From positions 434,001-498,000 of the forward strand of contig MJGA01000002.1 in NCBI GenBank assembly GCA_001910725.1: a stretch of 64,000 bases of DNA, written 5' to 3'. The notes below the pieces were generated by a model that was not told the DNA's origin, did not search any database, and saw nothing but the letters and a program-made list of their open reading frames with translations. Origin of the DNA: Phanerodontia chrysosporium. Taxonomy: Eukaryota > Basidiomycota > Agaricomycetes > Polyporales > Phanerochaetaceae. The translations under genes and the position numbers were made by a program. Positions 22,166 to 33,704 of this stretch are shown in pieces; position 1 is the stretch's first letter, and each line of letters begins with the position of its first letter.

Positions 22166-23412
22166 CTACGCAGCATGAATAGGATTCCACTGGCACGCTC
22201 CCGCGTCGCCCTTGTCCAAGGCATCAATTTGCGCCATATCTTCCGCACTGATCTCGAAGTCATACACAGCAGCGTTCTCACGGATGCGGTCAGGGTTCGA
22301 GGACTTGGGCAATGGCGAGAACCTAATGGAAGCAAAGAGGTCAGCGCCCTGAGCGCAGGGAAGACAGGCGGCGACGCACCCGTGTTGCAAAGACCACCGG
22401 ATAAGAACCTGTGGGATCGTCTTGTTGTACTGCAGCCTAGTCAATCATCGTTGCAGTCGCGGGTAAAAGTGACATGCCTTCGCTGCGACTGCCTCAAAGA
22501 CAGGGTCGTTGAATGCGCCTCTGATCAGGGGGCAGTACGCCTGCACAATAATGCCTTTCTTCCGGCAATACTCGACGATAGGCCTCTGCTGGCAGTATGG
22601 GTGTAACTAATAGACAAGCACGATAAGCTGCGTCCCAACCTGGCGAGTTGCGTAACGTACCTCAATCTGGTTGACCACGGGCAGCTCGAGACCAGCCTCT
22701 AGAATTTCCTCGATGTGTCTGACGTTGCTATTCATGTGTAAGCATGCACCCAGCACCCACAGAGACACCTCCTCACTAGTTGCTGACGCCGATGCTCCGC
22801 ACTTTACCTTCGTCTCGCTTCTTGATGAGCGCCCGCCATGTATCGAGGCGACGCTCCTTTCCAGAGAGGGGGGAATGGATCAGGTACAGGTCAATGTACT
22901 CTGGGGCGGGTTCAGTATTCGCAAAGCGATTCATGTGCAAAGCATACCGAGTCCAAACTTTTGGTACGACTCCTCAAAGCACCGCAGGGTGCTTTCGTAG
23001 CCGAAGTCAGGGTGGTAAATCTTTGATGCTGTCATAGGTTAGCTTTGCAGCCCTCCTGGCGTATGTGAACTGCACGCACTGACAAACAGCTCCTCTCGCG
23101 GAACGCCACACTCGCGAACGGCGCGGCCGACCTGCTCTTCGTTCTCATAGTAGCGCGCTGAGTCGATATGCCTTGCATTCGACTGAGCTCTGGCTGCGAC
23201 GTAGGAAGCTTAGTTGACATACCTATATCCCGCCTCGATGGCGGCGATGCAACTGGGGTAGCAGTCCCAGTTCTGGTATACGCCTAGTCCAAGGATTGGT
23301 AGGTCATAGCCTGTGCGGGTGGTCAGTGGGGCGATATCACCAGGTGCATAGGGGACAGACCGGACAAGAGGTGGAACTTGGAACGAATGGACAGACTCTG
23401 ACACTTAGCCAT
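22166..23412 (-). CDS. Aldo-keto reductase (GCY1/YPR1-like)
   Basis: Cytosolic NADPH-dependent carbonyl reductase of the AKR superfamily; substrate unknown. Exons 23223..23412, 23080..23171, 22948..23028, 22777..22900, 22661..22727, 22478..22606, 22380..22429 and 22166..22322. The catalytic tetrad is visible: Asp and Tyr in [11 protein letters not shown], Lys in [10 protein letters not shown], His in YLIHSPLSG. Substrate and cofactor regions follow ([21 protein letters not shown]). The body is in frame (293 codons), but its open frame begins at a GTG preceded by an in-frame TAA. The nearest ATG (23410-23412) is one base out of frame, so either one A is missing near 23405 (ATGGCTAA) or the start lies in an undetected exon. 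The intron from 22477 has a GC donor (GCATGT). Confidence 0.82.
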
Positions 23413-23941
23413 GGTACCGGTGTTTCTTATCCTCACGTCGCGTCAGGACAAGCAGCGAAGAACGCGTAGATAAATACCTTATCGCCCTGACTCACAGACT
23501 CTCGAATGATTTCGCATGCACGTTTTCCCCTCTTCTTCCCGTATCGACCCCTCATCGTATCACGTCATTGCCGTCTTAGACCAGAACGGCATGGCATGCA
23601 ACACTACCACGGGACCTGAAAAAAGATCCTTTTCGGCGGCTTATATTCTAGGACGGTTTTGAGGTCATTCTATTAGGGCCGTACGCATCTGAAAGGGGAA
23701 CGTTCAGTATGGAAGAGGGATATGTAGCTGACAAGTTCATCGAGGAAAGCGGGCGCCCGATAGAAAGCGCGTCGTCTCGCAGCGTCATCGCACGTGACAG
23801 CCACATGGACTTTGAACATGCCGCTGCAGGCAGAGTTCGTCTGTGTTTCCTCGACCACGACGACCACGGCAACGACCTCGACGGCGGCCAACATACTCTA
23901 CTCCTAACATATAGTCTACACATCTACTGATTCCTTACGAT
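23413..23941. promoter_or_regulatory. Divergent promoter region, aldo-keto reductase / kinase
   Basis: Lies between divergent starts. Short overlapping frames around 23648-23930 have no domain. No specific element recognised. Confidence 0.45.
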
Positions 23942-26872
23942 ATGTCTTCCGTAATCGACAGCCCGCCTCGCGCACCCCCCGTCAAGTACAGGACCCCGCT
24001 CGGTACACGCTGGGAGAAGGAGAAAGCCGCTGCTGGTCAGGGCGCGTTCGACTATCCTGACGACGCCAAGTTTGTTGGGCCGTGGATCATCGGCGAATGT
24101 GTCGGCAAGGGCGCGTCGGGGCACGTCAAGATCGCGCGGCACCGACGCACGGGGCAACTTGCCGCGGTCAAGATCTTGCCGCTGCAGCCCTTTGTGACGA
24201 GCCGCAACGCACAGTCCGCCGCTAAGAGCGAGAAGCAGCGCATGGGCATCGACCGCGAGATTACGATGATGAAACTCATGAACCACCCGAACATCATGCG
24301 CATCTACGACGTCTACGAGGGAGAGAAGGAGCTCTACCTCATTCTCGAGTACGTCGAAGGCGGTGAACTCTTCGATTTCCTCGTCAACCGCGGCAAGCTC
24401 GCGCCGCTGGAGGCGCTTAGCTACTTCAAGCAGATTGTGTACGGTCTCAACTATGCACATACGTTCTCTATTATCCACCGCGACCTCAAGCCCGAGAACA
24501 TCCTTATACACTCGCTGGATCCGCCGCTCATCAAGATTGCTGACTGGGGCATGGCTGCCTTCGCTCCGCCGACGCTACAGCTCGAGACTAGCTGTGGTAG
24601 TCCTCACTACGCTAGCCCGGAGATAGTAAACGGACATCGCTATACTGGGACCGCGACTGACATCTGGAGCTGCGGCGTCATTCTGTATGCGCTTCTCACT
24701 GGTCGACTTCCTTTTGACGACAAGAATGTTCGGACCCTTCTGGGCAAGGTCAAGCTGGGGAAATACGAAATGCCGGCCTACATCGACCCCCTTGCCAAGG
24801 ACTTACTGTCGCGTATGCTCGTCGTTGACTGTAAGAAGCGGATCACGGTGAGCAGACTAGTCGTAGGCATTGTCCCGTGAGCTCATCTTATTTCCAGATG
24901 TCCGATATTCTGGTACATCCTTGGCTTCAGAGCGATACCCCTGGAATCACCTATGTTCCTGCTCCGACCGTCGACGAGTTGGCCAAACCGCTACCTTCTG
25001 CTAGACATATCGATCGCGATCTATTCCATTCGCTCTGCGTTATCTGGGGCCGCCACGCAGATTACGAACAAATCAAGGCTGACTTGCTAAGTCCTGCTGG
25101 CGAAGGCACTCTGGCGAAGGCTTTCTATTTCTTGCTTCAGAAGCATCGTGAACGTACTATGGAAGAACACGGCATCCTCATGGACGACATCCTAAAGTCT
25201 CCTGGTAAAGTCGTCGTCAAGCAATACGCTACTCCCAAGTACCGAAGGGGCGAGTCCGAGATTGTTATGTCAACTAGACCTGTGTTTCCAACGGCGTCTA
25301 CTCTCTCGGAGCCTGGTGCTGCTGCCTGTCGCTCTCCGTCTCCAGTGCGGCCGATTCAGATTCCTGCACTTCCTGCTATGGAAAGAACTTCGTCCCGAGA
25401 GCATCCTCCTTCTCCGGTCGGGCCGCGTCCCCAGCGCCCACGGCCTACGTCTTCTCCTATTGGCGATAATCGCGACAGCACTGGGTCACCCGCTCCTCGG
25501 ACTAGCACGTACACTGCTGATGCACGCTCTCGCATACACTCTGCTGGTTCTCCGACTCCTGTGCGCAAGCTCCAACTGTCCGATGTGCTTGCTGGTCTAC
25601 CGCAACATGCAAACCCGCATCAGACTCGCTACCCTGGGTACTCTGGAACTTCTCGGCCTCCATCAGTTCTCCCGCCTGTCGCGTCTGGCCAATCCGCGCA
25701 GGGATCGTCGGCAACCGCTGCAGGCAGGATCTACGCACCTGCTCCCGTGCCTGCCCTGGAACCGAAGATCTTGCCTATGATCACCGCGCCGAAGGTCGCC
25801 GACGCCGAACTGCAGAAGGCGATCGACCAGTACGCGAATATGGTCAACGAGCGTGTGCAAACCTGGAACACGGCGCAGTCGCAGCGCGCGTCCGAACAGT
25901 CGGCCGTGGCCCCGGGTGAAGGTTGTGCTCCGCCTCTGGATGCCCACGTCCGGCGCAGCTCTCGCCAAGTGGAAGCTACACAAACGCGTCACGATGTGTC
26001 TCGTCATGACGAGTGCAAGGCTAACAAGGAGAACGTCGAGCAGGTCGATCCAGCCCCGAAGGCGCACCAGAGCACTGCCGCAGGCGGACTTGGGTTTGGC
26101 TCCTCGGTTCCAATGCCGAACGCCCCGCTCGGAAAGGAGATGGCTAACCTGCTCGTCCTAGGAGGGCCTGAGAAGAAGGATAAGAAGCACCGAGGTAGGT
26201 TATTCTCGCCGAGCTACGTATTTTCCTCGACTGACTCGAGCGGCAGCGTCTGGTCTGGACGTTGGTTCACCATGCTTGCAGAAGCGCGGCACATTCTCCT
26301 CCATGCTCGGCTCACCGATCCCTATGTCTCCCCCGCCATCGACGCTCCTCGGTTCCCCCGCTGTCGGCGAGTTCAAGGGATGGTTCTCGAACCTCTTTCA
26401 CTGGAAGGTGCAGTCGTACCTCCTGTACTCGATGGACGACGTGCAGACGAGCCGGACGGAGGCGCGCCACCTGCTGCAGGCGCTCGGCATTTCGGTGCTC
26501 GAGGACCTGCAGTGGGGCATCCTCAAGTGCCGTGTCGAAGACGTGTACGAGCACGGCAGCCTTGTGCAGAAGGCGACGCGCTTCCGCGTCGAGGTGCATT
26601 CCGCCGCGGGATACGCCGCCGCCGCCAGCAACACCGGCGGGCAGGCGACGCCGCGCTTCGCGAGCCATGCGATGTCCCCGCAGATGGGCCGTGCGCCGCT
26701 CCCGTACGAGAGCGTGATTGCGCTCGTGCTCGAGAAGGGCTCCCTCACGACGTTCAAGGCGGTCTACCAGCGCGTCAAGGCGGATTGGCGGCTCGATGCT
26801 CTGCAGAGCCCGCGTGCGTCGCTTGTTGGAGGGGCAGCTACGCCCAGCATCGACCAGCGGCTGATGGCGTGA
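23942..26872 (+). CDS. Nim1/Gin4-type protein kinase
   Basis: Exons 23942..24847, 24898..26194 and 26247..26872 give an intact 942-residue protein. The kinase domain spans about residues 46-312: Gly loop GKGASGHV (55-62), AAVKIL with Lys77, alpha-C Glu106, IIHRDLKPEN (His179-Asp181), CGSPHYASPE activation segment and DIWSCGVILYALLTG. This matches the Cdr2/Gin4/Hsl1 kinases that inhibit Wee1 and organise septins at the bud neck or division site. A UBA-like segment (HSLCVIWGRHADYEQIKADLL) follows. The middle is Pro/Ser-rich and disordered. The last 160 residues (GEFKGWFSNLFHWK, then YLLYSMDDVQTS and ALVLEKGSLTTFKAVYQRVKADWRL in pieces) resemble a KA1 membrane-binding domain. The metal-binding DFG is DWG (Asp201-Trp202-Gly203). 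The role is inferred from the family. Confidence 0.87.
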
Positions 26873-27114
26873 GGAGCTCAATTTCTGACCCTAGAAGATG
26901 TCTCGTATAGAACAGGGCTGTGGCGTATGCTGGCTCAACACACATCACTCGTTTTTGTAGACTACATCATCCACATTCATTTTGTGTATCCGTTCGTCGC
27001 CAATTGATGCTATGAGCTGCAGACCATGTTCCGCATAGGGATGACATTGGGACAATGTAGACGACAATAAACCATGAGAACATAAGGCATTAGCACTGGA
27101 CTTTGTCGTAGCGT

Positions 27115-27936
27115 CTAGATCTTCCCAAGAAGGAGGTTTTTGCCCATTTCGCGGGCCGTGATACGAGCAGTGTTATAGAACGAGACATAGTCGAGCGTCG
27201 AGGACAGCATGTCCGCGAGGCCGAATGGAAGCATCAGCGGGATCCATCCTATCACAAAGCGTGAGCAGTAGAAGACCATGAGCGACGCACATACGCACCC
27301 CTAGCATATTCTAGCGCGAAGCAGCCCTCGTGCATCTTGTACTGCTTCATGTGGCCCCGGCGGAGATGGTGCACGGAGCCAGCGGGGTAGCGCTCCTTCT
27401 CGAGGTTCGGTGGGGCAAAGGCCCACTGCTCGCCGACGAGGATGTTGAAGTAGTCGTCGGCAGTGTGCATGCCGGTGTGACCTTCGGTGCCCAGCGGCGT
27501 GCCAAAGACGATGAGGTACTCCGTGATGCTCGCGTGGATGATGTACATCGCGCCCATCGCGCCGCCCGCGTTGTTGAATACCCACTCGGACGTGTTCGGG
27601 TTCAGCGCGACCATCGTGCTCGGGTACGTCGCGGTCAGGTTCTGCGCAATGTAGTTTGTCATGAACCAGGTGTCGTCTGGGTGCGGCGCCGCGGCGATCG
27701 CGGCTTTCGCGAGCTCGTGCAGGCTCTCCGGGTCGAAGACATACCACTGGTCCTGTTTAAAGCGTGTTAGCCTACAGGTATGCATGCCCGCCAAAACGGC
27801 TGACCTTGATAGTGTCAAGGTACTGACACGTCACGTAGAGGACCGCGGCACCGACGAGGCGCAGCAGCCATTTCTTAACACAGCTGCCGCCCGCTTTCGG
27901 CGTCGTCTTGGTGGTCTTCGTCTTGCCAGTCGCCAT
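27115..27936 (-). CDS. ERG2: C-8 sterol isomerase
   Basis: Ergosterol pathway enzyme that shifts the double bond from C8 to C7 in the endoplasmic reticulum; homologous to the sigma-1 receptor. Exons 27805..27936, 27299..27752 and 27115..27248 give 239 residues in frame. A lysine/threonine-rich cytosolic start precedes one membrane segment ([18 protein letters not shown]). The cupin-like core contains [49 protein letters not shown] split over two strands, [12 protein letters not shown] and a conserved acidic site. The C-terminus has [20 protein letters not shown] and ends in [17 protein letters not shown] sequence, as in other fungal Erg2. It is divergent from SPC2, another ER protein gene, about 370 bp away. 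No lesion found. Confidence 0.93.
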
Positions 27937-28304
27937 GGTCGTCGACGTCGTAGATGTAGAGGAGCTGCGTGCGCTGCGAGACGACGAGATGGACGTTGGG
28001 AACAAGACGAGACTCGTTCGTTTTTCGCGCGCGACTGGCTCGTACGAGACTGCCAGTCGCGTAGTCAGCGCGCCTGAGTGATGGGTGTGGATCGGCTCGC
28101 GCGAGCCGGTGATGACCATCAGACCCTGGCGAACCGAACCGCCAGGCCGCCACGTTGAGCCTTCCCTGTTGGTTCGCTCCTGTAACCCTCCCTCAGCCAC
28201 CCAAAACTATCGCTGTGCCCTTCTCCATCTGCGGCCTATCTTCACCCCCGTACTTTCCCTGCACGCAGCCCTTGCTTCTACCCGTTCACGACCCCAAAAA
28301 AACG
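27937..28304. promoter_or_regulatory. Divergent ERG2/SPC2 promoter region
   Basis: A 368-bp spacer between divergent starts. Pyrimidine-rich sequence precedes the SPC2 ATG. No defined site could be assigned. Confidence 0.4.
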
Positions 28305-29319
28305 ATGGCAGCGCGCGGACGCAAGGCAGCCAACGGCGCCTCAGAACCAGCATCGGAGGCCGAGTCAAATTACGACGGCAGTGCGCCAGGCGTGAGCAGC
28401 ATATCGACGCTGCTCACGACCCCCGCGGTCGGTGTGGAGCGCGACGAGGTGAAGGTGAACAATGCGAGCGTGTCGGACATGAAGCATGCGTGCGACGACG
28501 CCTTGAAACGCGTGAGTACCGTGGCCTCTGATGCACCCTCCCCGCCTGCGGCGGCGTGCCTTCCGCACCGCGCATGCAGGCCTGCGTCCTGCCTGCAGTT
28601 GCGAGTGCGCGTCGCCCGCGGCGCCCCTCTCCTCTGTGCTGTGACCTCGCCGCTAATAAACTCTTCCGCCGTGACGCAACAACCCTATCGGTCGCGTGCC
28701 GCACTAGTTCCTCTCACGCCCGGACCTCTTCAAACAAATCTACACACACACCGACGTGCGCCTTGGCCTCGGCTGGGCAAGTGTGTTCGTCGCTGGCCTG
28801 ACTGGCCTCTATGGCTACAAGGTTGACTTCGAGAAAAGCAAGCCTGTCGTATGGGCGGGCCTTATCTTGTGCGTAGCTGGGCCCGGGTGGTCGCGTCCGG
28901 TGCTAAACCTTGTCCACACTCAGGTACATTCTTTTGACATCACTCCAAGCCCTGTACGCATATTTTGTCGAGGGCGATATCGTGTTTGTTGGCAAGCGTA
29001 AGACGCTTGACAAGCGGGTGAGTACAGTTGCTCATCGTCAATAAGTTTTGCTTTGACACGACAACAGATCGTAACCGAGCGGATAACGATCTCGTCAACG
29101 TCAACGTCCTCGAAACCCGACGCACCTCCTGCATACGAACTGAGCCTAAACTTTGTTCGCTCGACGTCGGGCGGCAAGAGCCTGCTGTCGAAGGGCCGGT
29201 CGTCGGTGCGGCGCGGGTACAATACGTTCTTCGACGAAAACGGCGTACTCGACCAAGAGGAGTTTGAGCGGTGGGTTGGTGGTGCGGTCGCCGCCGTCAT
29301 GGAGGGCAAGCAGAACTAG
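28305..29319 (+). CDS. SPC2: Signal peptidase complex subunit 2
   Basis: Non-catalytic subunit (SPCS2/SPC25 type) of the ER signal peptidase complex, which helps coupling to the translocon. Exons 28305..28511, 28708..28868, 28924..29017 and 29068..29319 give 237 residues in frame; intron 1 is unusually long for this window (196 bp). Family features: a cytosolic N-terminus with MKHACDDALKR, then THTDVRLGLG leading into the first membrane segment (WASVFVAGLTGLYGY), FEKSKPVVWAGL leading into the second (LILYILLTSLQALYAYFV), GDIVFVGKRKTLDKR, and a cytosolic domain ending GYNTFFDENGVLDQEEFERW. The strongest alternative, an unrelated two-TM protein, is unlikely given the matched order of motifs. 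Confidence 0.88.
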
Positions 29320-29765
29320 CGACGCTGGCTGGCTAGCGGGGGATACAGATTGGGCTCGGGGCGTCGGATGGGTTTGATACCATACATGCATGTACTTTAT
29401 CTGTCATCGTTTCTTTCTTATTGCATTTATCAATGTACTGCTACGCTCGATATTCAGCATCGGTTGGTCACAAGAACTTGGTTTCCCCAACTATGGCGGC
29501 CACGGCGGTAATTGCTAGTGATTACTCTAACCCCAAGAATGCCATGTTGGTTCTCTCGCACAAATTGCAATGCAAAGTCGTCGCTGGTGAGAATTTTGAG
29601 CTGTCGGATGGTTTGTACAAGGGTTCCCGTGTCTAGATTCTCGGAGTTGTAGCTTTGCACGGATCACACCAGTAGACATCCCGAGGAAAAAACAATCGTA
29701 CAGTAGTATTATAGGAGACGGCAAAATAATACATAAATAGTACAACAGACCCGATAGAAATGAAC
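29320..29765. other. Convergent intergenic region SPC2/H2A
   Basis: Contains the 3' ends of two convergent genes. A 71-codon plus-strand frame has no domain. Nothing else seen. Confidence 0.5.
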
Positions 29766-30345
29766 TTAAACTTCCTGAGACTCGCCCTTCTTGCCCTTCT
29801 GGGTCTTGCTTGGGAGGAGCTGAGGGAGTGGTGAGCCAGTGAGCTTCACGAGTGTAGAAACCACGTACTGCAGGGTCAATGTGTGGCACGACACCACCTT
29901 GCGAGATGACGACGTCACCGAGGAGCTTGTTCAACCTGTGCGAGGACCACAGTCAGCTCAATGGCCCAGAACAGCATACAAGAGTGGGACTGACTCCTCG
30001 TCATTGCGGATGGCAAGCTGGAGGTGACGGGGGACGATACGCTGCTTCTTGTTGTCTCGCGCAGCGTTGCCGGCGAGTTCGAGAATCTCGGCCGCGAGGT
30101 ACTCAAGGACGGCGGCCAGGTAGACTGTACGGGCCGGTTAGGCAGAATTCGAGACTTGAGAGGATTTATAAACGCACCTGGGGCACCAGCACCAACACGC
30201 TGAGCGTAGTTGCCACGCTTGAGGAGACGGTGGACACGGCCAACAGGGAACTGAAGGCCGGCCTTCGCAGAGCGGGACTGCGACTTGCCAGAGGCCTCGC
30301 GGCGGCCTTGCCGGACTTGGACTTGCCAGAACCCTTGCCAGACAT
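29766..30345 (-). CDS. HTA1: Histone H2A (apparent -1 frameshift)
   Basis: Core nucleosome histone. Exons 30178..30345, 29995..30124, 29869..29935 and 29766..29819. Motifs: [70 protein letters not shown], and a C-terminus ending GESQEV, which keeps the SQE phosphorylation motif found in fungal H2A and animal H2A.X. The N-terminal tail [15 protein letters not shown] is in one frame and [14 protein letters not shown] in another: one base is missing near 30298-30303 (419 nt instead of 420). Without correction the protein is nonsense after residue 15. As the rest is perfectly conserved, I treat this as a sequence error. Intact length would be 139. It is divergent from H2B, the usual fungal arrangement. 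Confidence 0.93.
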
Positions 30346-30679
30346 TGTTGCTTGTGGTGTGAGAGTGGGTGGGTGAAAAGCTTGGGGGCGAGGGTGGCGG
30401 AGGCGTGCAAAGATGAGGGAGGGCTGCGAGCCTGCTCCTGCTCGTCTTTATATTGACGCGACGGTCGGCAACCGCCGAGGGGTCACGCGTCTAGTTTGTT
30501 TGTTTAATGGCAATCAACGGTGTGTCACGTGCCTGCGCGTCGGCCAAACAATCCATTTGGGGACACGCGCCTGTATAAATACCAGCTTGGACGGAGACCA
30601 CGACCACCCATACCTCTCTCGCGTACCACCACCACCCTTCGCCGCCGCCCACTCTACCCAGCCTCTCTCATCGTTAGCA
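30346..30679. promoter_or_regulatory. Divergent H2A/H2B promoter with two TATA boxes
   Basis: A 334-bp shared promoter. On the plus strand TATAAAT lies at 30574-30580, about 100 bp before the H2B ATG. On the minus strand TATAAAG lies at 30446-30452, about 100 bp before the H2A ATG. The symmetric spacing supports coordinated S-phase expression, which is inferred from histone-pair biology. Confidence 0.65.
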
Positions 30680-31280
30680 ATGGCCCCCAAACCCGCCTCC
30701 ACTGCCGGCAAGGCCCCCGCCTCGACCGCTTCCAAGGCCCCGGCCAAGACCACTGAGTCCAAGGCGGCGAAGAAGACCTCTAAGCCTGCCGCGTCGGGCG
30801 CTGACAGCGACAAGAAGAAGCGGCGAAAGTCGCGCAAGGAGACCTACTCCTCCTACATCTACAAGGGTGAGCTGGACTTGTAGCATCGCGTCCAAAGCGG
30901 GTTCTCACGCGATGGTAGTCCTCAAGCAGGTCCACCCTGATACTGGTATCTCCAACAAGGCGATGGCCATCCTCAACTCGTTTGTCAACGACATCTTTGA
31001 GCGCATTGCGACTGAGGCGTCTAGTAAGTCGCAATTGCACTTGAAACAAGAGTTGCTTGCTTATCAGCCTCCAATAGAGCTCGCGTCGTACTCCAAGAAG
31101 TCGACGATCTCGTCACGAGAGATTCAGACCGCTGTTCGCCTCATTCTGCCGGGTGAGCTGGCCAAGCACGCTATTTCTGAGGGTACCAAGTCGGTGACCA
31201 AGGTACGTACACCTGCCTCTAGGCTGTGGCCTTCGGAGCTGACTTGTCTATGATAGTTCTCGAGCGCTGGTGCCAAGTAA
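30680..31280 (+). CDS. HTB1: Histone H2B
   Basis: Core nucleosome histone partner of H2A. Exons 30680..30866, 30919..31023, 31078..31202 and 31257..31280 encode 146 residues in frame. The tail is rich in Ala, Lys and Pro ([16 protein letters not shown]), followed by [69 protein letters not shown] and [19 protein letters not shown]. The ubiquitin-acceptor Lys is expected in the last helix (SVTK). The final exon is only 24 nt and encodes FSSAGAK. No lesion, unlike its divergent partner H2A. Confidence 0.96.
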
Positions 31281-31911
31281 ATTTCTCTGTATCTCGGGAC
31301 TTTCTGTTGCTGTTGTATTGTATCTTGTACTGTTTATTTATAATTTTCATCCAGCGTTGTCTTCCCCCAGATCTACACACTTCTGAGATCGTGCATCGCA
31401 AGTGAGAATCCGGATCATGTGTGCAAGGCAAATCCACGTCGACTTAATTTGGTGTGGGTGCGTGGCACTGGCAGGGTTCGCGCGCCAAGTTCCCAGGTGA
31501 GTTGCCAGGCCACAAGGTTTGTCGACGGAGCTGCCCCTTGAGCTTGGCCTATCACAGCGATCGGAGTACACATGTACTTTACGTTAATCTCGGCACAATG
31601 GGACGTGCGAGTGCTGCGCGGTGCATGTCCGCTGTGAATGGAGACGAGCGGCGGAACTTGGTCGGTGCAGCGCGCACTCGGGCACTGCATGCTGGCGGCT
31701 GTTGAGCCAAACTCAACGCGGGCTGGCAAAGGCTATCCTCCATCGAGGGAGAAGTGCCGCGAAAGGCATCCGGACCGAACTCGGGACGACAAGGTTTGAT
31801 GGGCCCCTCCCGCACCGCTCGCATTTTGCACGAAGATTGCCTCCAACTCCGCAGGAACCCAGTCAGTTGTCACGCCCCCCAGCCCTCGTACGGCACTCAC
31901 CCGAACTTTCC
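31281..31911. other. Intergenic region downstream of H2B
   Basis: 3' flank of H2B and 5' flank of the next gene. Open frames on both strands overlap and lack domains. An upstream in-frame extension of the next gene begins at 31621 but is poorly structured. Confidence 0.5.
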
Positions 31912-33253
31912 ATGCAACCACCACCACCACCACCGCTCGAGCTCCTCTACCACATCTGCGCCCCGCTCATCGCAGCGTACATCGACGACCTGCTCGCGGG
32001 GCGCCTCAAGTACTGCGCCCCACCCCCGCCAGGCGAGACAGACGACGCTCAGGAGGGCGCCCCCACGCCGTACGACGACCCCGCCCTGCGCGCGCCCAAC
32101 CCCGTGCTGCCGCTCCTCCAAGCGTCCGTCCGCGTGCGGCACGCCGCCCTCATGGTGCTCTCCGATGCTCTGGGGATCGCGCTCGACAAGACGGGCGTCG
32201 GCCGGTGCGTGCCGTCCCTGCCCCCGCCCGCTGCCCCCGCGTGGTACCATGCGCTGACGCGTTCCCCCCTCCCTCCCCCTCCCTCAGCCTCGCCGCGAAG
32301 CCGTGGACGCGCATCGAGCCGGTGCGGCGCGCGCTGTGGGCCGCGCGGCACACGCCGTTCGGGCGCGGCGCGCCGCTCGCAGTGTGCCCTCCGCTCCGCA
32401 CCCCCGCGCCGTTTCTCCAGACGTACGAGCGCGTCGCGTTCGCGATCGAGGGCTTCCGGCACCTCCGCGCGCATCTCGCGGGCGGCGTCCCCGGCGTGAC
32501 GGACGGCGCGCTGGGGCCGATGGCGCGCCGCGCTGCGCTCGAGGCACACCTCGCCGCGTTCCCGTTCATGCAGATGATGCACCACATGTGCCGCTACAAG
32601 CCTGTCGTCCGTGGCGAAGCCTTCCGAGAGCTGGCGTACGGACGTCTGTTTGTCACGGTGCTGCTTGCCGGGTACGGTGCGTCCGGATCTTGTGTCTGGC
32701 GCGGGCGTGGTGGTGCTGACGTTCGTGGCTAGGCTTCATCGTCTGCGAGCGGGTGCAGTACTCGCTGGATTGGCTTGTGTTCACGCCAGACGACTTGATT
32801 CCACCTACACTCCAAGTGAGTGGCACATCCCCTCGGATCGATGGACTGCGCGTACTGACGCTTATCGCAGTGTGAGTACGACACATGCATGGATCTCTTG
32901 CGGTGGATAGACACGCTGGAGGCATGGTACGACGGGGTGCGCTTCCACGGGAACGCGGACCTTTTGTCCATGGAGGACTTTTTTGACTTTGGGAAGGCAA
33001 GCATCGCGAGGCTACTCATCCCCGACTAACACCTGACAGGCGTCGGCCCCCCTGTCTCTGCTTACGTGGCACACAGATGCTCACGGGGCTCGCGCCGCTC
33101 GAGGTCGACCCGGCCGACGAACAGGTGTACTCGCCGGTGATCGCGCAGGTGCGCGCGGTGATGCGCCAGCGGAGGAGAGAGGTGCAAAACTACATGGCCA
33201 AGGTGACGATCATCATGGAGGAGCGGCAGCGGCAGCTCGCGCTATCGCCGTGA
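31912..33253 (+). CDS. Hypothetical protein, five exons
   Basis: Exons 31912..32204, 32288..32676, 32733..32815, 32871..32996 and 33077..33253 give an intact 355-residue protein. I do not recognise the family. The start MQPPPPPPLELLYHICAP is proline-rich and then helical; residues 15-100 contain a PPPP linker and LLQASVRVRHAALMVLSDALG. The middle is rich in Ala/Arg helices (FMQMMHHMCRYKP), and the C-terminal 150 residues are more conserved-looking (CERVQYSLDWLVFTPDDL, RWIDTLEAWYDGVRF, MEDFFDFGK). The last helix (VRAVMRQRRREVQNYM) is strongly charged. There is no signal peptide or clear membrane segment. The intron from 32997 begins GCAAGC, a GC donor. Consistent phases across five exons make this a real gene. 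Confidence 0.6.
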
Positions 33254-33704
33254 AGGTATGCTCCGGGCTCCGAGGCCCCCGTGTCTTCTACGTGTCTTCT
33301 CTGCAATCGTGATACCCCGTTTTTGCGAACTGTATGGGCTGCGCGGGACGGCGTGGAACGTTCGTGTGTTGCCGGCCTGTCCGCCGCCCGCCGCGCTGGG
33401 ACTAGCAGCCCTTCCTGGGCTTCCTTTACGGCATACCAAGACGCCCTGCGCTAGCTCTCAGGCGGTCGGTCCGCGCCGGACGCCACAAGGCTGATCGCAA
33501 TCGGCACGCTATGTCGGAGACATACCAAATAAGCGCCAGAGATAGTCCCTTATCACCTTGACCTTATGGTAAGTTGTCAGCGAGAGACGCTGTCTATCTC
33601 TGCTCCGTGAGCCACTTTGGGTAATGCCGGAAAACTGCAGCGGAAAAAAAAAGTGTACGAAAAGGTGGCGGATTTCGAATGACCGCAAGCACCACACAAT
33701 CACC
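33254..33704. other. Intergenic region upstream of MYND gene
   Basis: No supported gene; short frames only. An A-rich tract (eight A) lies near 33645. The promoter of the next gene should be here. Confidence 0.45.
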
